From NCBI RefSeq assembly GCF_000349325.1, contig NC_020504.1:1240001-1304000 (forward strand): 64,000 nt of DNA. Direction: 5' to 3'. Origin of the DNA: Streptomyces davaonensis JCM 4913 (GTDB lineage Bacteria; Actinomycetota; Actinomycetes; Streptomycetales; Streptomycetaceae). Position numbers and translations under genes: made by a program. The notes below the pieces were generated by a model that saw nothing but the letters and a program-made list of their open reading frames with translations, was not told the origin of the DNA and did not search any database. Positions 7,660-16,651 of the stretch are shown here, one piece after another (the first letter of the stretch is position 1; each line of letters opens with the position of its first letter).

Positions 7660-8862
7660 CTAGCGCACGCCGCCCGGCTCCGTGACCGGTACCGGGCGGC
7701 GCAGCAGGTAGACGCCCGCCCCGGTCACCAGTAGCGCCATGCACGCGATGAACACCAGCCCGGCGCCCTCCAGACCGATCGGCGACACCAGCAGGCCCAC
7801 GCCGATGACCGGCACCGAGATTCCCGCGTAGGCCACGACGAACAGCGCCGAGATCACCGCCGCCCGCTGGTCCTCCTCGGCGGCATCGGCCACCGCGGAC
7901 AGCGCACCCCGGAACGACAGCCCCTGCCCGGCCCCGCCGACGATCGCGCTCAGCACCACCAGGGGCAGCAGATCCCACCGCAGCGCGCCCGCCAGCAGTG
8001 CGAGCCCGGCGAGCAGCGCGGTGCAGCCGAGCGGCAGCGACCGGGCCACGCCGACCCGGCCGACGGCGAGCTGACCGGCCGTCGAGGCGAAGAAGGCCAG
8101 CGCGACCACCAATCCGCTCACCGCCCGGTTGTGCACGTCCAGGGAGTGGGCGAGGAAGGACGGGCTGACCGAGGTGAACACCCCGAACAGGGCGAACCCC
8201 ACGAAGGAGGCGACCGCCGCGGGTCCGAAGACCGGACGCACCCGCGGGGGCAGGCCGGGTTTCTGCGGCCGTACGGTGTTCAGCGGCCGCCGCTCCCGTA
8301 CGGTCTCCGGCAGACCCAGCAGGACGGCGGCCGAGCAGGCCACCAGGGCGAGATGGACCACGAAGACCAGGTACAGCGGCCAGTCGGCGTACTGCGCGAG
8401 CACCCCGGCGAGCAGCGGGCCGCAGCCCAGGCCGCCCATGTTCGCGGCGGTCGCCACGAAGGTGCCCCGTGAGGAGCCGCGCGGGGCAAGTTCGATGACG
8501 TAGGCCGAGGCGGCCCCGGTGAACAGGCCCGCGGACAGGCCCGACAGCAGCCGTCCGACGTAGAGCCAGCCCAGGGCGGTGGCGAACAGGAAGCAGACGG
8601 CGCTCGCTGCGGCGAAGCCCAGGCCCCACCACAGCACCGGCCGTCTGCCCACGGCGTCCGAGGCGTTGCCCGCAAGCAGCAGTACGCCGATGACCCCCAA
8701 GGCGTAGACGGCGTAGACGACCGTGACGGTGAGTTCGGAGAAGTCGAACTTGTCCTGGTACAGGCCGTAGAGGGGGGTCGGGAGCGTCGTTCCGGCCATG
8801 CAGACCGCGAAGACCGCTCCGGCGAGCAGGCAGGGGCGCCAGCCACGCAGGTCACCGTCCAT
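7660..8862 (-). CDS. MFS transporter (12-TM drug/metabolite efflux type)
   Basis: An integral membrane protein of 400 residues with about 12 hydrophobic helices. The motif-A loop between TM2 and TM3 reads GNASDAVGRRPVLWWG. It also has a helix-5 proline/glycine pattern (AANMGGLGCGPLLAGVLA) typical of antiporter-type MFS proteins. The start at 8862 overlaps the end of the SRPBCC gene by 11 bases, so the pair is an operon and probably translationally coupled. Substrate unknown. The coupling to a START-fold protein hints at export of a hydrophobic small molecule, which is inference. Confidence 0.88.
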   Translation of the reverse strand: MDGDLRGWRPCLLAGAVFAVCMAGTTLPTPLYGLYQDKFDFSELTVTVVYAVYALGVIGVLLLAGNASDAVGRRPVLWWGLGFAAASAVCFLFATALGWLYVGRLLSGLSAGLFTGAASAYVIELAPRGSSRGTFVATAANMGGLGCGPLLAGVLAQYADWPLYLVFVVHLALVACSAAVLLGLPETVRERRPLNTVRPQKPGLPPRVRPVFGPAAVASFVGFALFGVFTSVSPSFLAHSLDVHNRAVSGLVVALAFFASTAGQLAVGRVGVARSLPLGCTALLAGLALLAGALRWDLLPLVVLSAIVGGAGQGLSFRGALSAVADAAEEDQRAAVISALFVVAYAGISVPVIGVGLLVSPIGLEGAGLVFIACMALLVTGAGVYLLRRPVPVTEPGGVR

Positions 8863-9385
8863 GGGCGGCGCTGAAGTCGGTCAGACGGTTCAGCCAGTTC
8901 TGGTGGGCGTTGAGCATCGGGTTGGGGAGCTGCGCGGCCAGGTCGGTGGCGATCCGGCCGATCTGCGTCTCCTGGGTGAGGACGCGGACCCGGCCGCCGG
9001 GCAGGTCCTCGACGAGCCAGCCGTGCAGGACTTCGAGCCGCTGCTCGGGCGTGCCGTCCTGTTCCGCGGTCCAGGACAGGCGGCCCGCGGCGCCCTCCGC
9101 GGGGGCCCGGCACTCGACGACCCGCGCGAACTGGGTGCTCACGGACGCGACACCGACGGGCTCGAAGGTGAAGTGGACGCCGTCCTTCAGTACGGGGCCG
9201 CCGCCCTCCGGGAAGGCGATGGCGGTGATGTGGTCCAGGTAGGAGGCCCAGGTGGCGGTGTCGGTCAGGGGGTGCCAGACCTGGGCGGCGGTGAGGCCTT
9301 GGACGATCACCTCGTTGGAGACGAAGTTGTCCCCCGTGCCGGGGAGGTACTTGTCGGGCCAGTTGATCGCGGGCTGCGTGGTCAT
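8852..9385 (-). CDS. SRPBCC (START/polyketide-cyclase-like) family protein
   Basis: A 177-residue protein with the helix-grip layout of SRPBCC domains: an early strand/helix containing GLTAAQVWHPLTD, a central beta-sheet with GVHFTFEPVGVASVS, and a long C-terminal helix with NAHQNWLNRLTDF. Such proteins bind hydrophobic ligands in a deep cavity and some act as cyclases. It is the first gene of a two-gene operon with the MFS transporter. It lies divergent from the SIR2 gene across about 90 bases. The ligand is not deducible. Confidence 0.8.
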   Translation of the reverse strand: MTTQPAINWPDKYLPGTGDNFVSNEVIVQGLTAAQVWHPLTDTATWASYLDHITAIAFPEGGGPVLKDGVHFTFEPVGVASVSTQFARVVECRAPAEGAAGRLSWTAEQDGTPEQRLEVLHGWLVEDLPGGRVRVLTQETQIGRIATDLAAQLPNPMLNAHQNWLNRLTDFSAAHGR

Positions 9386-9476
9386 GGGGCGTCCTTCCGT
9401 GTCGGATCACCCATACCCGCACAGACAGTCCCATATCAGAAGACATAGGGCGCTCGGGGCACGCAGAGTAAGAAGC

Positions 9477-11282
9477 ATGACCGACCTCGACAGGCCGACG
9501 GCGGCAGCGGCAGCGGCAGTGCGGGGTCTCGACCCCCTGGTCTCGCTCGCCATGTGCGTGCACGCGGGGCCGGGCGTGTACGCCCTTCTCCTCGGCGCCG
9601 GCATGTCGCGGGACGCCGGGGTGCCCACGGGGTGGGAGATCGTCTCGGATCTGGTGCGCCGGGCGGCCGTCGCCCAGGGTGCCGACGAGGAGCTCGCCGT
9701 CGCCGATCCGGAGGGCTGGTGGGCCCGGCACGGGGACGGCGGGGCGCTCGGCTACTCGGGGCTGCTGGAGGCCCTCGGGGACACTCCGGCCGCCCGGCAC
9801 AAGCTGTTGCGCGGCTATTTCGAGCCGGGCGAGGAGGGGCTCAGGCGGCCCGGGGCGGCGCATCACGCGGTGGCCCGGCTGGTGGCGCGGGGCTGGGTGC
9901 GGGTGGTGCTGACCACCAACTTCGACCGGCTCACCGAGCAGGCGCTGGCCGGCGCGGGCGTACAGCCGCAGGTCGTGCACAGCCCGGACAGTCTGCGCGG
10001 GATGACGCCGCTGGCGCACGCGCGGGCCACGGTGGTCAAGCTGCACGGGGATCTGGCCGACCTGGAGGCGCGCAACACCGAGCACGAGCTGAGCGAGTAC
10101 CCGGCGGCCTGGGCCGGTCTGGTGGATCAGGTGCTGGACGAGTACGGGCTGATCGTCTGCGGCTGGTCGGCACAGTGGGACCACGCCCTGTCGGCCTGCT
10201 TCGAACGTCGCGCCACCCGCCGGTACCCCTTCTTCTGGGCCGCCTCGCACGGCGTGCACGGCCGGGCCGCCGAACTCCTCGCCCGGCACGGTGCCGTCGT
10301 GGTCCGGGGACTGACGGCGAAGGAGTTCTTCCCCGGACTGCTGGACCGGGTCGAGGCCCTGGACCACCTGACGGAGCCCGCGCCGACGCGCGAGCTGTCC
10401 GTGGCCCGCCTCAAGCGCGCGCTGCCCGACCCGGTGCGCCGGATCGCGCTGCACGAGCTGGTGGACGCCGAGGCGGCGCGGGTGGTGGAGCGCCTCTCGG
10501 ACGGCGACCGGTATCCGCCCGGCGCACGGCCCGCGGAGCCCGATGCGCACCGGGATCTGCTGGCGCGGTACCGGAGCGACTGCGACACCCTGCTGCATCT
10601 GCTGGCCGTGGGCGTCTTCCACGACGAGGCCGAGGCGCATACGGCGGTGTGGGTGCGGGCGGTGCAGCGGCTGCTGAACGTGCCCGGGGACGGCGACGCA
10701 CTGCGCCTGTACCCGGCGCTGCTCGCCCTGTCCGCGGCCGGGGGTGCCGCTGCCCTGGCGGGCCGGGACGAGCTGTTCGGCCGACTGCTGCTGGAGCCGG
10801 TGCTGACGGGTACGGCGGCGGCCGAGCCCCGGCCCGCGGTGCTGGCGCTGCGCACGGAGGACGTCCTCGGCGAAGGCGAGTCGCTCAACGCGCTGCTGGA
10901 CCGGCCGTATCCGCCCGGCCTCGTGGGGACGGCGCACAGCACCTGGCTGCGCGGGCGGCTGCGGGACGTGCTGGCCGAACCTGCGGCGGACAGCGACCGG
11001 GCGGTCTCGGACGCCCTCGACTGCGCCGAGTACCTGATGGCACTGGTCCGGGCGGACCGCTCGGAATCCCCGGCGCCGCTCGGCGAATTCACCCTCGGGG
11101 ACCGCTGGGACGGCTCGGGTCGGCTGCGGGTCGCCGCGCGGGTGCAGGCCCGGTTCTCCGAGGGCTGGCCCATGCTGCGCAGCGGGGCGTTCGACGGGGA
11201 CCTCCAACGGGCCCATACGGCCGCCGCGGTGGTGGATGTGCTGTGCGCGGAGGAGGCGGCGCGGCGGGAGCCATTGCGGTGA
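9477..11282 (+). CDS. SIR2-like domain protein, candidate NAD-dependent defence effector
   Basis: A 601-residue protein. The N-terminal 300 residues form a SIR2-like domain: LLLGAGMSRDAGVPTGWE (about 38-55) is the NAD-binding glycine motif, LTTNFDRLTEQAL carries the conserved Asn, VVKLHGDL the conserved His, and VCGWSAQWDHAL closes the fold. The second half (about 310-601) is helical, Leu/Ala/Arg-rich and of no family I recognise. Proteins with this arrangement include antiphage NADases as well as uncharacterised ones. No zinc-binding Cys quartet of true sirtuin deacetylases is present. The ATG at 9477 follows GTAAGAAG. It is followed by a small protein gene and, convergently, a NACHT NTPase. 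The defence role is inferred. Confidence 0.75.
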   Translation: MTDLDRPTAAAAAAVRGLDPLVSLAMCVHAGPGVYALLLGAGMSRDAGVPTGWEIVSDLVRRAAVAQGADEELAVADPEGWWARHGDGGALGYSGLLEALGDTPAARHKLLRGYFEPGEEGLRRPGAAHHAVARLVARGWVRVVLTTNFDRLTEQALAGAGVQPQVVHSPDSLRGMTPLAHARATVVKLHGDLADLEARNTEHELSEYPAAWAGLVDQVLDEYGLIVCGWSAQWDHALSACFERRATRRYPFFWAASHGVHGRAAELLARHGAVVVRGLTAKEFFPGLLDRVEALDHLTEPAPTRELSVARLKRALPDPVRRIALHELVDAEAARVVERLSDGDRYPPGARPAEPDAHRDLLARYRSDCDTLLHLLAVGVFHDEAEAHTAVWVRAVQRLLNVPGDGDALRLYPALLALSAAGGAAALAGRDELFGRLLLEPVLTGTAAAEPRPAVLALRTEDVLGEGESLNALLDRPYPPGLVGTAHSTWLRGRLRDVLAEPAADSDRAVSDALDCAEYLMALVRADRSESPAPLGEFTLGDRWDGSGRLRVAARVQARFSEGWPMLRSGAFDGDLQRAHTAAAVVDVLCAEEAARREPLR

Positions 11283-11340
11283 CGGTGCGTTTCGCTCCGG
11301 TGGCGAGGGGTGATCGGTCGGCCTAGCGTGGGCCGAAGAG

Positions 11341-11356
11341 CCGCCTGTTCAGGCGG
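11341..11356 (+). other. Short leader hairpin before the small Cys protein gene
   Basis: CCGCCTG (11341-11347) pairs perfectly with CAGGCGG (11350-11356) around a 2-base turn, 33 bases before the ATG. A TAGCGT -10-like box lies just upstream in the SIR2-to-small-gene gap. It may be a leader structure or a weak terminator for the SIR2 gene. Confidence 0.3.
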
Positions 11357-11389
11357 ACTTCATCCCCCACACGCAAGGAGAGTGGACCC

Positions 11390-11686
11390 ATGACGACATC
11401 CGCGCAGAACGGCTTCTCGATCGACGCCGGAGGCGTCATCGTGACCCTGCCGCACCGGGACGACGGCAAGTGGACGGTCAAGGAGATCCTCGACCTCGGT
11501 CAACAACAGGCCGACTGGGCCGAGAAGAAGAAGTGTCCGTGCGGCGGCATCTGCATGCTGGTGCCCGAAGGGACCCTGATAGAGGTCCCCGAGGGCGGCG
11601 ATCCCCTTCAGATGAAGGTGGTTTCACCGGTCGAGGTCGCCAAGCGCCAGGCGGAGAACCGCCTTTGGCTGGACGAGTCCGACTAG
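11390..11686 (+). CDS. Small conserved-looking hypothetical protein with CPCGGIC motif
   Basis: A 98-residue soluble protein I do not recognise. A central motif KKCPCGGICMLVPEG groups three cysteines, which could bind metal or form a redox pair. The N-terminal half has beta-strand character and the C-terminus is acidic and helical. No signal peptide or membrane segment is seen. The start is firm: AAGGAGAG sits 6 bases before the ATG. The gap of 107 bases from the SIR2 gene carries its own promoter-like TAGCGT. It is convergent with the NACHT gene, 4 bases from that gene's stop. Strong GC3 bias supports a real gene. Function unknown. Confidence 0.72.
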   Translation: MTTSAQNGFSIDAGGVIVTLPHRDDGKWTVKEILDLGQQQADWAEKKKCPCGGICMLVPEGTLIEVPEGGDPLQMKVVSPVEVAKRQAENRLWLDESD

Positions 11687-11690
11687 GCCG

Positions 11691-14384
11691 TCACACACGG
11701 GCGCCGCCCGGTCGGGTCAGGTCACCGACCGCGGTGGCGCCCGAGACGATCCGGTCCTTGAACTCGGCGTGGCAGAACTGGTAGACGGGCCCGACCCGCC
11801 GCAACACGCTGAGCAGCCGAGCGTCCTCCATGAACGACAACGGGTGCTGCGGCAACCGCTTCGCGGCGGCCAGCCGCAGCCCCGACTCGCGGTAGGTGAA
11901 CCACGCGGTGCTCGACACCGCCAGCAGTCCCACCGCGAGCCCCATCGCCAGGTTGGCCTCCAGGGTCTCCAGCCAGCGGCCGACGCCCTGCACGGCGAGG
12001 TTCTCGCTGCTCGCCAGATGCCCTTCGGTCGTGATGATCCACTTGATCAGCGGGGGCAGCAGCGCGAGCACCATCAGGGCGCCGGCCACCGTGCGGTCCC
12101 CGTGCAGCGTCGACTGCGGGGTCTCCTGTTCGAGGTCGGCCGGCATCCGGGCCCACCGCAGCACGGCGAGGCCCATGCCGAACAGCACGCCGAAGAAGGC
12201 ACCGAAGGCGAAGGCGGCCGCGAGCCGCTCCCACCAGGAGATGGTCGGTGACGCCGGCGTCACGACGGCGAGCAGGAAGGCAGGTCCGACGCCGAACAGC
12301 AACCCTCGGCCGAGACAGGCGGGGAGCATCGCCCCCAGCACGCGCAGCGGGGCGGAGAACTCCAGGCGGGCGGGGCGCGACGAGCCGCCCGGCAGGTCGA
12401 GTCCCGCCATGATCCCGGCGATCAGCAGGAAGACACAGGCACGGAAGGCCGCCCGCCGGTTGACGAAGGCGACGGTCTCGGCCGGGTTCAGGATCGAGAC
12501 GTCCGTGATCGACTGCCCGATCACCTGACGGATCGACAGATACCCGAGGAAGCCCGCCATTTCGGCGCCCAGCCAGAACAGCACGAAGAAGACCAGGATC
12601 CGCTGGAGTTGGGCCCGGCGGTGGCCCGGGGCGCGCGGGCGCGTCGACGCGCTGCGGCGCAACAGCGCCCAGCACAGCACGCCGAGGGCCAGCAGCGCCA
12701 TGAACAGCATCCAAGCGGCACCCGCCTTGACCCCTGTATAGGCGGCCACGCCCATGTCCAGGCCCATGTCCGTGCCGGCGGCCGTCCTCGCCCAGTGCTC
12801 GATCACCGCTCCCACCGCGACGGCGAGCGGCAGCAACACGGCGACCGCGACGCCGAGTCGGCGCGGGATCTCCACGGAGACGGGACGCCGGGCGCGCAGC
12901 GCCGGTCGGGTGCCGCCGCCGACGTAGGCGATTCTGATCATGACCGTGGCGGCTACGGCCGTGGCGAGCGTGATGACGAGGAAGCCGACGAAGCGCTCGA
13001 ACGGCGAGAGCGCCCAGTGGAAGTAGTCACCCACCATGCAGCCCGCGCCGAGCCCGACGACGGATCCGGCGACCGGTCCGGACAGGGGGCCGGCCGGCGA
13101 GGGGCGCAGTGCCCGGTGCAGTTCCCACCAGGCGATGTCGTCGGTGCCCTGCCGTTTGATGTGGGCGGCGAGGAAGCTCAGTGAGGTCCGGGCGTCCTCG
13201 GGCCGCCACCGGGTGGCGGCGGTACGGCGCACGTCGGGCACCGAGGGGTCCCCGGCCGTCGGTTCCGCGGAGAACACCGCCGGGACCAGCGCGTCCAGCA
13301 GATGGTGCTGGAGGCTGTCGGCGTCGGTGGAGCGGATGAGTTCGGCCGGGTCGCTGCTCGGCGAGGCGTAGACGGTGCGGGCGAGCCAGACGTTCAGCGG
13401 CACCGACAGGGCCTGCGCGACGGGGCCTTCGGGCCGTCCGGTGAGTTCGTCGAGGACCGGCTGCCAGGCTGCGCTGCGCCGGGGCGGTACGGCGCTGCGC
13501 AGGTACTCGGCCACGTCCGCCGCCCCGACCCGCTCCGCGACCACCACGGCCGCGGCGGTGACCACGTCGGTGTCCGTCACCATGCGGTGGTACTCGGCCT
13601 GCCGCGAGGTCAGGATCAGCGGACCGTGTACGGCGATGGCGTGGTTGACGGCGGCCATCGCCCTCAGCCGCAGCTCGGCGGGGAGTTCGTCCAGCCCGTC
13701 CAGGACCGGCAGGACCCGTCCCTCGGCGACTAGTTTGCGGGCCGCGTCCCTGCCGTACGTCTCGTGGTTGCGCAGCGCCGGGTAGTCCTCGTGGATACGG
13801 CGCGCCATCCAGTCCAGCAGGGGTTCGCGGCGCGGGTTCCACGGGGCGAGGTCGAGCAGGACGGGGACCGGCTCGCCGGGTTCGGGGTCCCGCAGCAGCT
13901 CGCGTACGAGGAGGATCGCGAGCGCCGTCTTGCCCGCGCCCGGGTCGCCGAGGACCACGAGTCTTCGGCGGGGCAGGGCGCGGAAGGCGGCGGCGAAGGA
14001 CGCGATGTCGTCGCTGCGGCCGGACACGGTGCGGCCGACCATCCGGACATGGTCCCCGGCCTCGGTCTGGCCGCTGCGCCAGCGCACCGCCAACGGGTGG
14101 GGATCCAGCAGCCCTTGGGCGGCGGCCTCCTCGGTCCACTGGCGGCGCACCATGGCGGCGAGCGCCTCGGCGGCCTGTTCCAGTTCGGTCCGGGTGGCCG
14201 GGGCGGCCGGCCGGGAACGGTGCCAGGACCAGCTGAACAGACCGGCCGTGGCCGAGATCAGGACGCTCAGCGAGGTCGCCGCCGCCTGCGCGCCCGCGCC
14301 GATCACGAGGGCCACCACCGTGACGAGCACCCCGGCGCCTGCCGCTCCGATCAGCCAGGGCCACCACGCTCTGTTGTGTCGCAT
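11691..14384 (-). CDS. Membrane-anchored NACHT-type STAND NTPase
   Basis: An 897-residue protein. Two hydrophobic segments lie at the N-terminus (about 8-55), then a NACHT NTPase with Walker A GDPGAGKTALA (146-156), Walker B VLPVLDGLDEL (224-234), a sensor-1-like LILTSRQAEY, and a helical region. The C-terminal 450 residues hold many predicted membrane helices, for example around 400-460, 500-610 and 640-830. STAND ATPases use nucleotide-driven switching as signal-transduction or conflict proteins, and membrane-bearing forms are known in actinobacteria. Its ATG is only 4 bases from the stop of the upstream FG-GAP gene on the same strand, so it may be transcribed as the last gene of that operon. 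Whether it works with the sugar-oxidation genes or with SIR2 is open. Confidence 0.82.
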   Translation of the reverse strand: MRHNRAWWPWLIGAAGAGVLVTVVALVIGAGAQAAATSLSVLISATAGLFSWSWHRSRPAAPATRTELEQAAEALAAMVRRQWTEEAAAQGLLDPHPLAVRWRSGQTEAGDHVRMVGRTVSGRSDDIASFAAAFRALPRRRLVVLGDPGAGKTALAILLVRELLRDPEPGEPVPVLLDLAPWNPRREPLLDWMARRIHEDYPALRNHETYGRDAARKLVAEGRVLPVLDGLDELPAELRLRAMAAVNHAIAVHGPLILTSRQAEYHRMVTDTDVVTAAAVVVAERVGAADVAEYLRSAVPPRRSAAWQPVLDELTGRPEGPVAQALSVPLNVWLARTVYASPSSDPAELIRSTDADSLQHHLLDALVPAVFSAEPTAGDPSVPDVRRTAATRWRPEDARTSLSFLAAHIKRQGTDDIAWWELHRALRPSPAGPLSGPVAGSVVGLGAGCMVGDYFHWALSPFERFVGFLVITLATAVAATVMIRIAYVGGGTRPALRARRPVSVEIPRRLGVAVAVLLPLAVAVGAVIEHWARTAAGTDMGLDMGVAAYTGVKAGAAWMLFMALLALGVLCWALLRRSASTRPRAPGHRRAQLQRILVFFVLFWLGAEMAGFLGYLSIRQVIGQSITDVSILNPAETVAFVNRRAAFRACVFLLIAGIMAGLDLPGGSSRPARLEFSAPLRVLGAMLPACLGRGLLFGVGPAFLLAVVTPASPTISWWERLAAAFAFGAFFGVLFGMGLAVLRWARMPADLEQETPQSTLHGDRTVAGALMVLALLPPLIKWIITTEGHLASSENLAVQGVGRWLETLEANLAMGLAVGLLAVSSTAWFTYRESGLRLAAAKRLPQHPLSFMEDARLLSVLRRVGPVYQFCHAEFKDRIVSGATAVGDLTRPGGARV

Positions 14385-14388
14385 GGCG

Positions 14389-15648
14389 TTACGGCCGGAC
14401 GGCCGCTTCCTCGATGTCGTTGCGGAACAGGCAGAGTTTGGCGTCCTCGGCGAGGAAGTACTTGTCGACCTTGTAGGCGATGGTGGCGAAGTCGAGCCGG
14501 CCGTCGCCGTTGAAGTCGCCGATGGCGATGCGCGCGGCGCTGTCGGAGGACACCCGCCACTTGGCGAAGACGCCCGCCTCGACGTCCAGGCACTTGTAGT
14601 AGAAGACGCCCTGCCAGGGGTACGGCCCGCGCAGCGCGACCAGGAACTCGTCGTCGCCGTCGTTGTCGAAGTCGGCGCAGACGATCTGATGGCTCGGGCC
14701 CTCGCCGAGTTCGTTGGGGTCGCCGAAGACGTCCAGCACGATCCGGCGCCAGCTCGCCTCGGCGACCGGCGTGCCGGGCCGTTCCTTGACGTAGGCGGCC
14801 ACGGTGTTGCCGTGGAAGGGCTCGGTGGCCACGACGTACGCGTGCGGGTCGTCGCCGATGCGTCCGGCGCCCACGTCGCCGCTGCCCTTGAACCCGGTGG
14901 CGTCGAACCGTTCGTGCTCGCCGTCGCCGATGTGCGTGGTGGTGAAGCGCTGCTGGGGCTCGTCGTAGTGGAGCCAGGTGACGCCCTCCTCGGAGGCGAG
15001 CAGGATCGAGTCGAGGTGCTCGCTGCCCGGGAGCGGGTTCTTCTGGATCTCCACGCCGTGGATCATGCGGTAGTGGGCATCGTCGATGATGCGCTTGTCC
15101 CAGGGCTGGCGTGGGTCGTTGTTGGGGCTGAACAGTACGACGGGCACGAGGGCGTGGACGTGGTGGGCGCCCACCGTGGGCAGGGCCATCAGCTCCGGTC
15201 TGCGGGTCTGGGTGAAGTGGCCGAGGCGCATCCGGTGCATGGCGGTGTGGCGGCCGATGAAGTGGCGCTTCCAGCGGGTCTCGGAGTCGAACTTGCCGGT
15301 GTTCTCGATCCAGTCGATCTTCCCGCCGTCGGGGTCGGGGTCGTCGATCCGGCCGCGGGCGCCGTACAGCTCGTAGCAGACGACGATGTCGGGGAAGCCG
15401 TTGCCGGAGATGTCTCCGTAGTGGGCGCCGATCGGCATGTGGAAGCCGTCGGCGACCAGGCGCTTCTGCCAGCCGGGGTTCTGGTACCAGTACAGCTCGC
15501 CGAGGTAGAGACCGTGGCCGACGAGGTCGGGGCGGGTGTCGCCGTCGATGTCGGGGGCCTCCAGCCAGTAGCCCTCGTTGAGGTCGTCCTCCAGGACCTC
15601 GCGGGTGAAGCGGGGGACGCGGAGGTTCAGGGGGGTGCTTGCGCCCAT
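14389..15648 (-). CDS. FG-GAP/VCBS-repeat beta-propeller protein, possibly aldos-2-ulose dehydratase-like
   Basis: A 419-residue protein with no signal peptide. FG-GAP/VCBS-type calcium-loop repeats are spread along it: APDIDGDTRPDLVGHGL, YGDISGNGFPDIVVCYEL, CADFDNDGDDEFLVALRG and IGDFNGDGRLDFATIAY. This indicates a seven-bladed-type propeller, and the length is close to the N-terminal propeller of fungal aldos-2-ulose dehydratase, which dehydrates the 2-keto sugar made by pyranose oxidase. The downstream cupin domains of that fungal enzyme are absent. It lies 27 bases downstream of the TIM-barrel gene, in an operon with a pyranose-oxidase homologue. The fold is confident. The dehydratase role is inference from context and length. 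Confidence 0.72.
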   Translation of the reverse strand: MGASTPLNLRVPRFTREVLEDDLNEGYWLEAPDIDGDTRPDLVGHGLYLGELYWYQNPGWQKRLVADGFHMPIGAHYGDISGNGFPDIVVCYELYGARGRIDDPDPDGGKIDWIENTGKFDSETRWKRHFIGRHTAMHRMRLGHFTQTRRPELMALPTVGAHHVHALVPVVLFSPNNDPRQPWDKRIIDDAHYRMIHGVEIQKNPLPGSEHLDSILLASEEGVTWLHYDEPQQRFTTTHIGDGEHERFDATGFKGSGDVGAGRIGDDPHAYVVATEPFHGNTVAAYVKERPGTPVAEASWRRIVLDVFGDPNELGEGPSHQIVCADFDNDGDDEFLVALRGPYPWQGVFYYKCLDVEAGVFAKWRVSSDSAARIAIGDFNGDGRLDFATIAYKVDKYFLAEDAKLCLFRNDIEEAAVRP

Positions 15649-15675
15649 GGTGGGGTGCCTTCCGGTGTCTGTGGG

Positions 15676-16623
15676 TCAGGTGGGGGTGAGAGCCCGGGCC
15701 AGGTAGGCGTGGGCGGTCTGGGCGTAGTAGAGCGGCGGGTGGCCGCCCCGCGGGTCCTGCTCGGCCTCGACGACCAGCCAGCCCCGGTAGGACTCGCCGG
15801 GGCCGAGGACCTTCAGGACGGTGTCGAAGTCGATGTCGCCGTCGCTGTCGCCGGGCACGGTGAAGATGCCGGCCTCGATGTACTCGCGGAAGCTGCCGTC
15901 GGCCAGCGTTCGGTCGGCGCGGACGGCACCGCGGACGTTCTTCAGGTGCACATGCGCGATGCGGTCCCGGTGCCGTTCCATCAGCGCCGTCAGATCGGCG
16001 CCCGCCCAGGTGAGATGGCCGGTGTCGAGCAGCAGGCCGACATGGCGGGGGTCGGTGTCCCGCATCAGCCGGTCGACGTCCCGCTCGGTCTGGACGCCGG
16101 TGCCCATGTGGGGGTGGTAGGCGAGGGCGTAGCCCTGGCCCGCGACGATCTCGCCGATCTTGTCGAGGCCCTCGCAGAGGTCCGCCCACTGCTCGTCGGT
16201 GAACTCCGGTTTGTTGCTGCGCAGGCTGAGCTGCTGGAGATGGACGGAGCGGCCGAACTCGGCGACACCGATCGTGGTGGTCCGCACGGGCGGCCCGTCG
16301 GCGTTGAACCGGTTCAGGAACTCCAGCACCCGCAGCAGCTCGCGGGCGGTGCGCGCGGAGCCGTCGGGCACGGTGAAGTACGTGCTCACCCAGGGCTCGC
16401 TGACGCTGAGCCCACGCAGGTGCATGGCGGCGGTCAGCGCGTCGGAGTCGGTGGGGAAGGTGTGGCCGATGCTGCACCCCTCGAACCCGGCGAGCGCGAT
16501 CTCGCTGAGGCACTGCTCCATGGGGATGTCGTCGCCGATGAGCGGGAAGTCGTCGTTGGTCCAGCAGGTGGGGGTGATGCCCAGGTGGATGCCGTCCGGG
16601 CGCGGGGTGGTGTGAACCGGCAT
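15676..16623 (-). CDS. Sugar phosphate isomerase/epimerase-type TIM barrel (IolE-like)
   Basis: A 315-residue AP-endonuclease-2/xylose-isomerase-like TIM barrel. The N-terminus HLGITPTCWTNDDFPLIGDD closely resembles myo-inosose dehydratase IolE. Likely metal ligands lie in LAYHPHMGTG, LLLDTGHLTWAG, HVHLKNVR and WLVVEAEQDP. Relatives catalyse keto-sugar dehydration or epimerisation, or, as the alpha subunit of C-glycoside deglycosidases, eliminate the aglycone from 3-keto glycosides. Here it is sandwiched between a pyranose-oxidase homologue (28 bases upstream) and a propeller protein, so a keto-sugar substrate is likely. The exact reaction is open. Confidence 0.82.
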   Translation of the reverse strand: MPVHTTPRPDGIHLGITPTCWTNDDFPLIGDDIPMEQCLSEIALAGFEGCSIGHTFPTDSDALTAAMHLRGLSVSEPWVSTYFTVPDGSARTARELLRVLEFLNRFNADGPPVRTTTIGVAEFGRSVHLQQLSLRSNKPEFTDEQWADLCEGLDKIGEIVAGQGYALAYHPHMGTGVQTERDVDRLMRDTDPRHVGLLLDTGHLTWAGADLTALMERHRDRIAHVHLKNVRGAVRADRTLADGSFREYIEAGIFTVPGDSDGDIDFDTVLKVLGPGESYRGWLVVEAEQDPRGGHPPLYYAQTAHAYLARALTPT

Positions 16624-16651
16624 GGTGGGGTCCGTAGGTCGGGTCGGGGGG

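Noticed and set aside
8280..11216. Minus-strand frame of almost 1000 codons opposite the SIR2 gene
   Set aside because: Shadow of the SIR2 gene and the SRPBCC and MFS genes. Low-complexity Arg/Pro-rich protein with no family.
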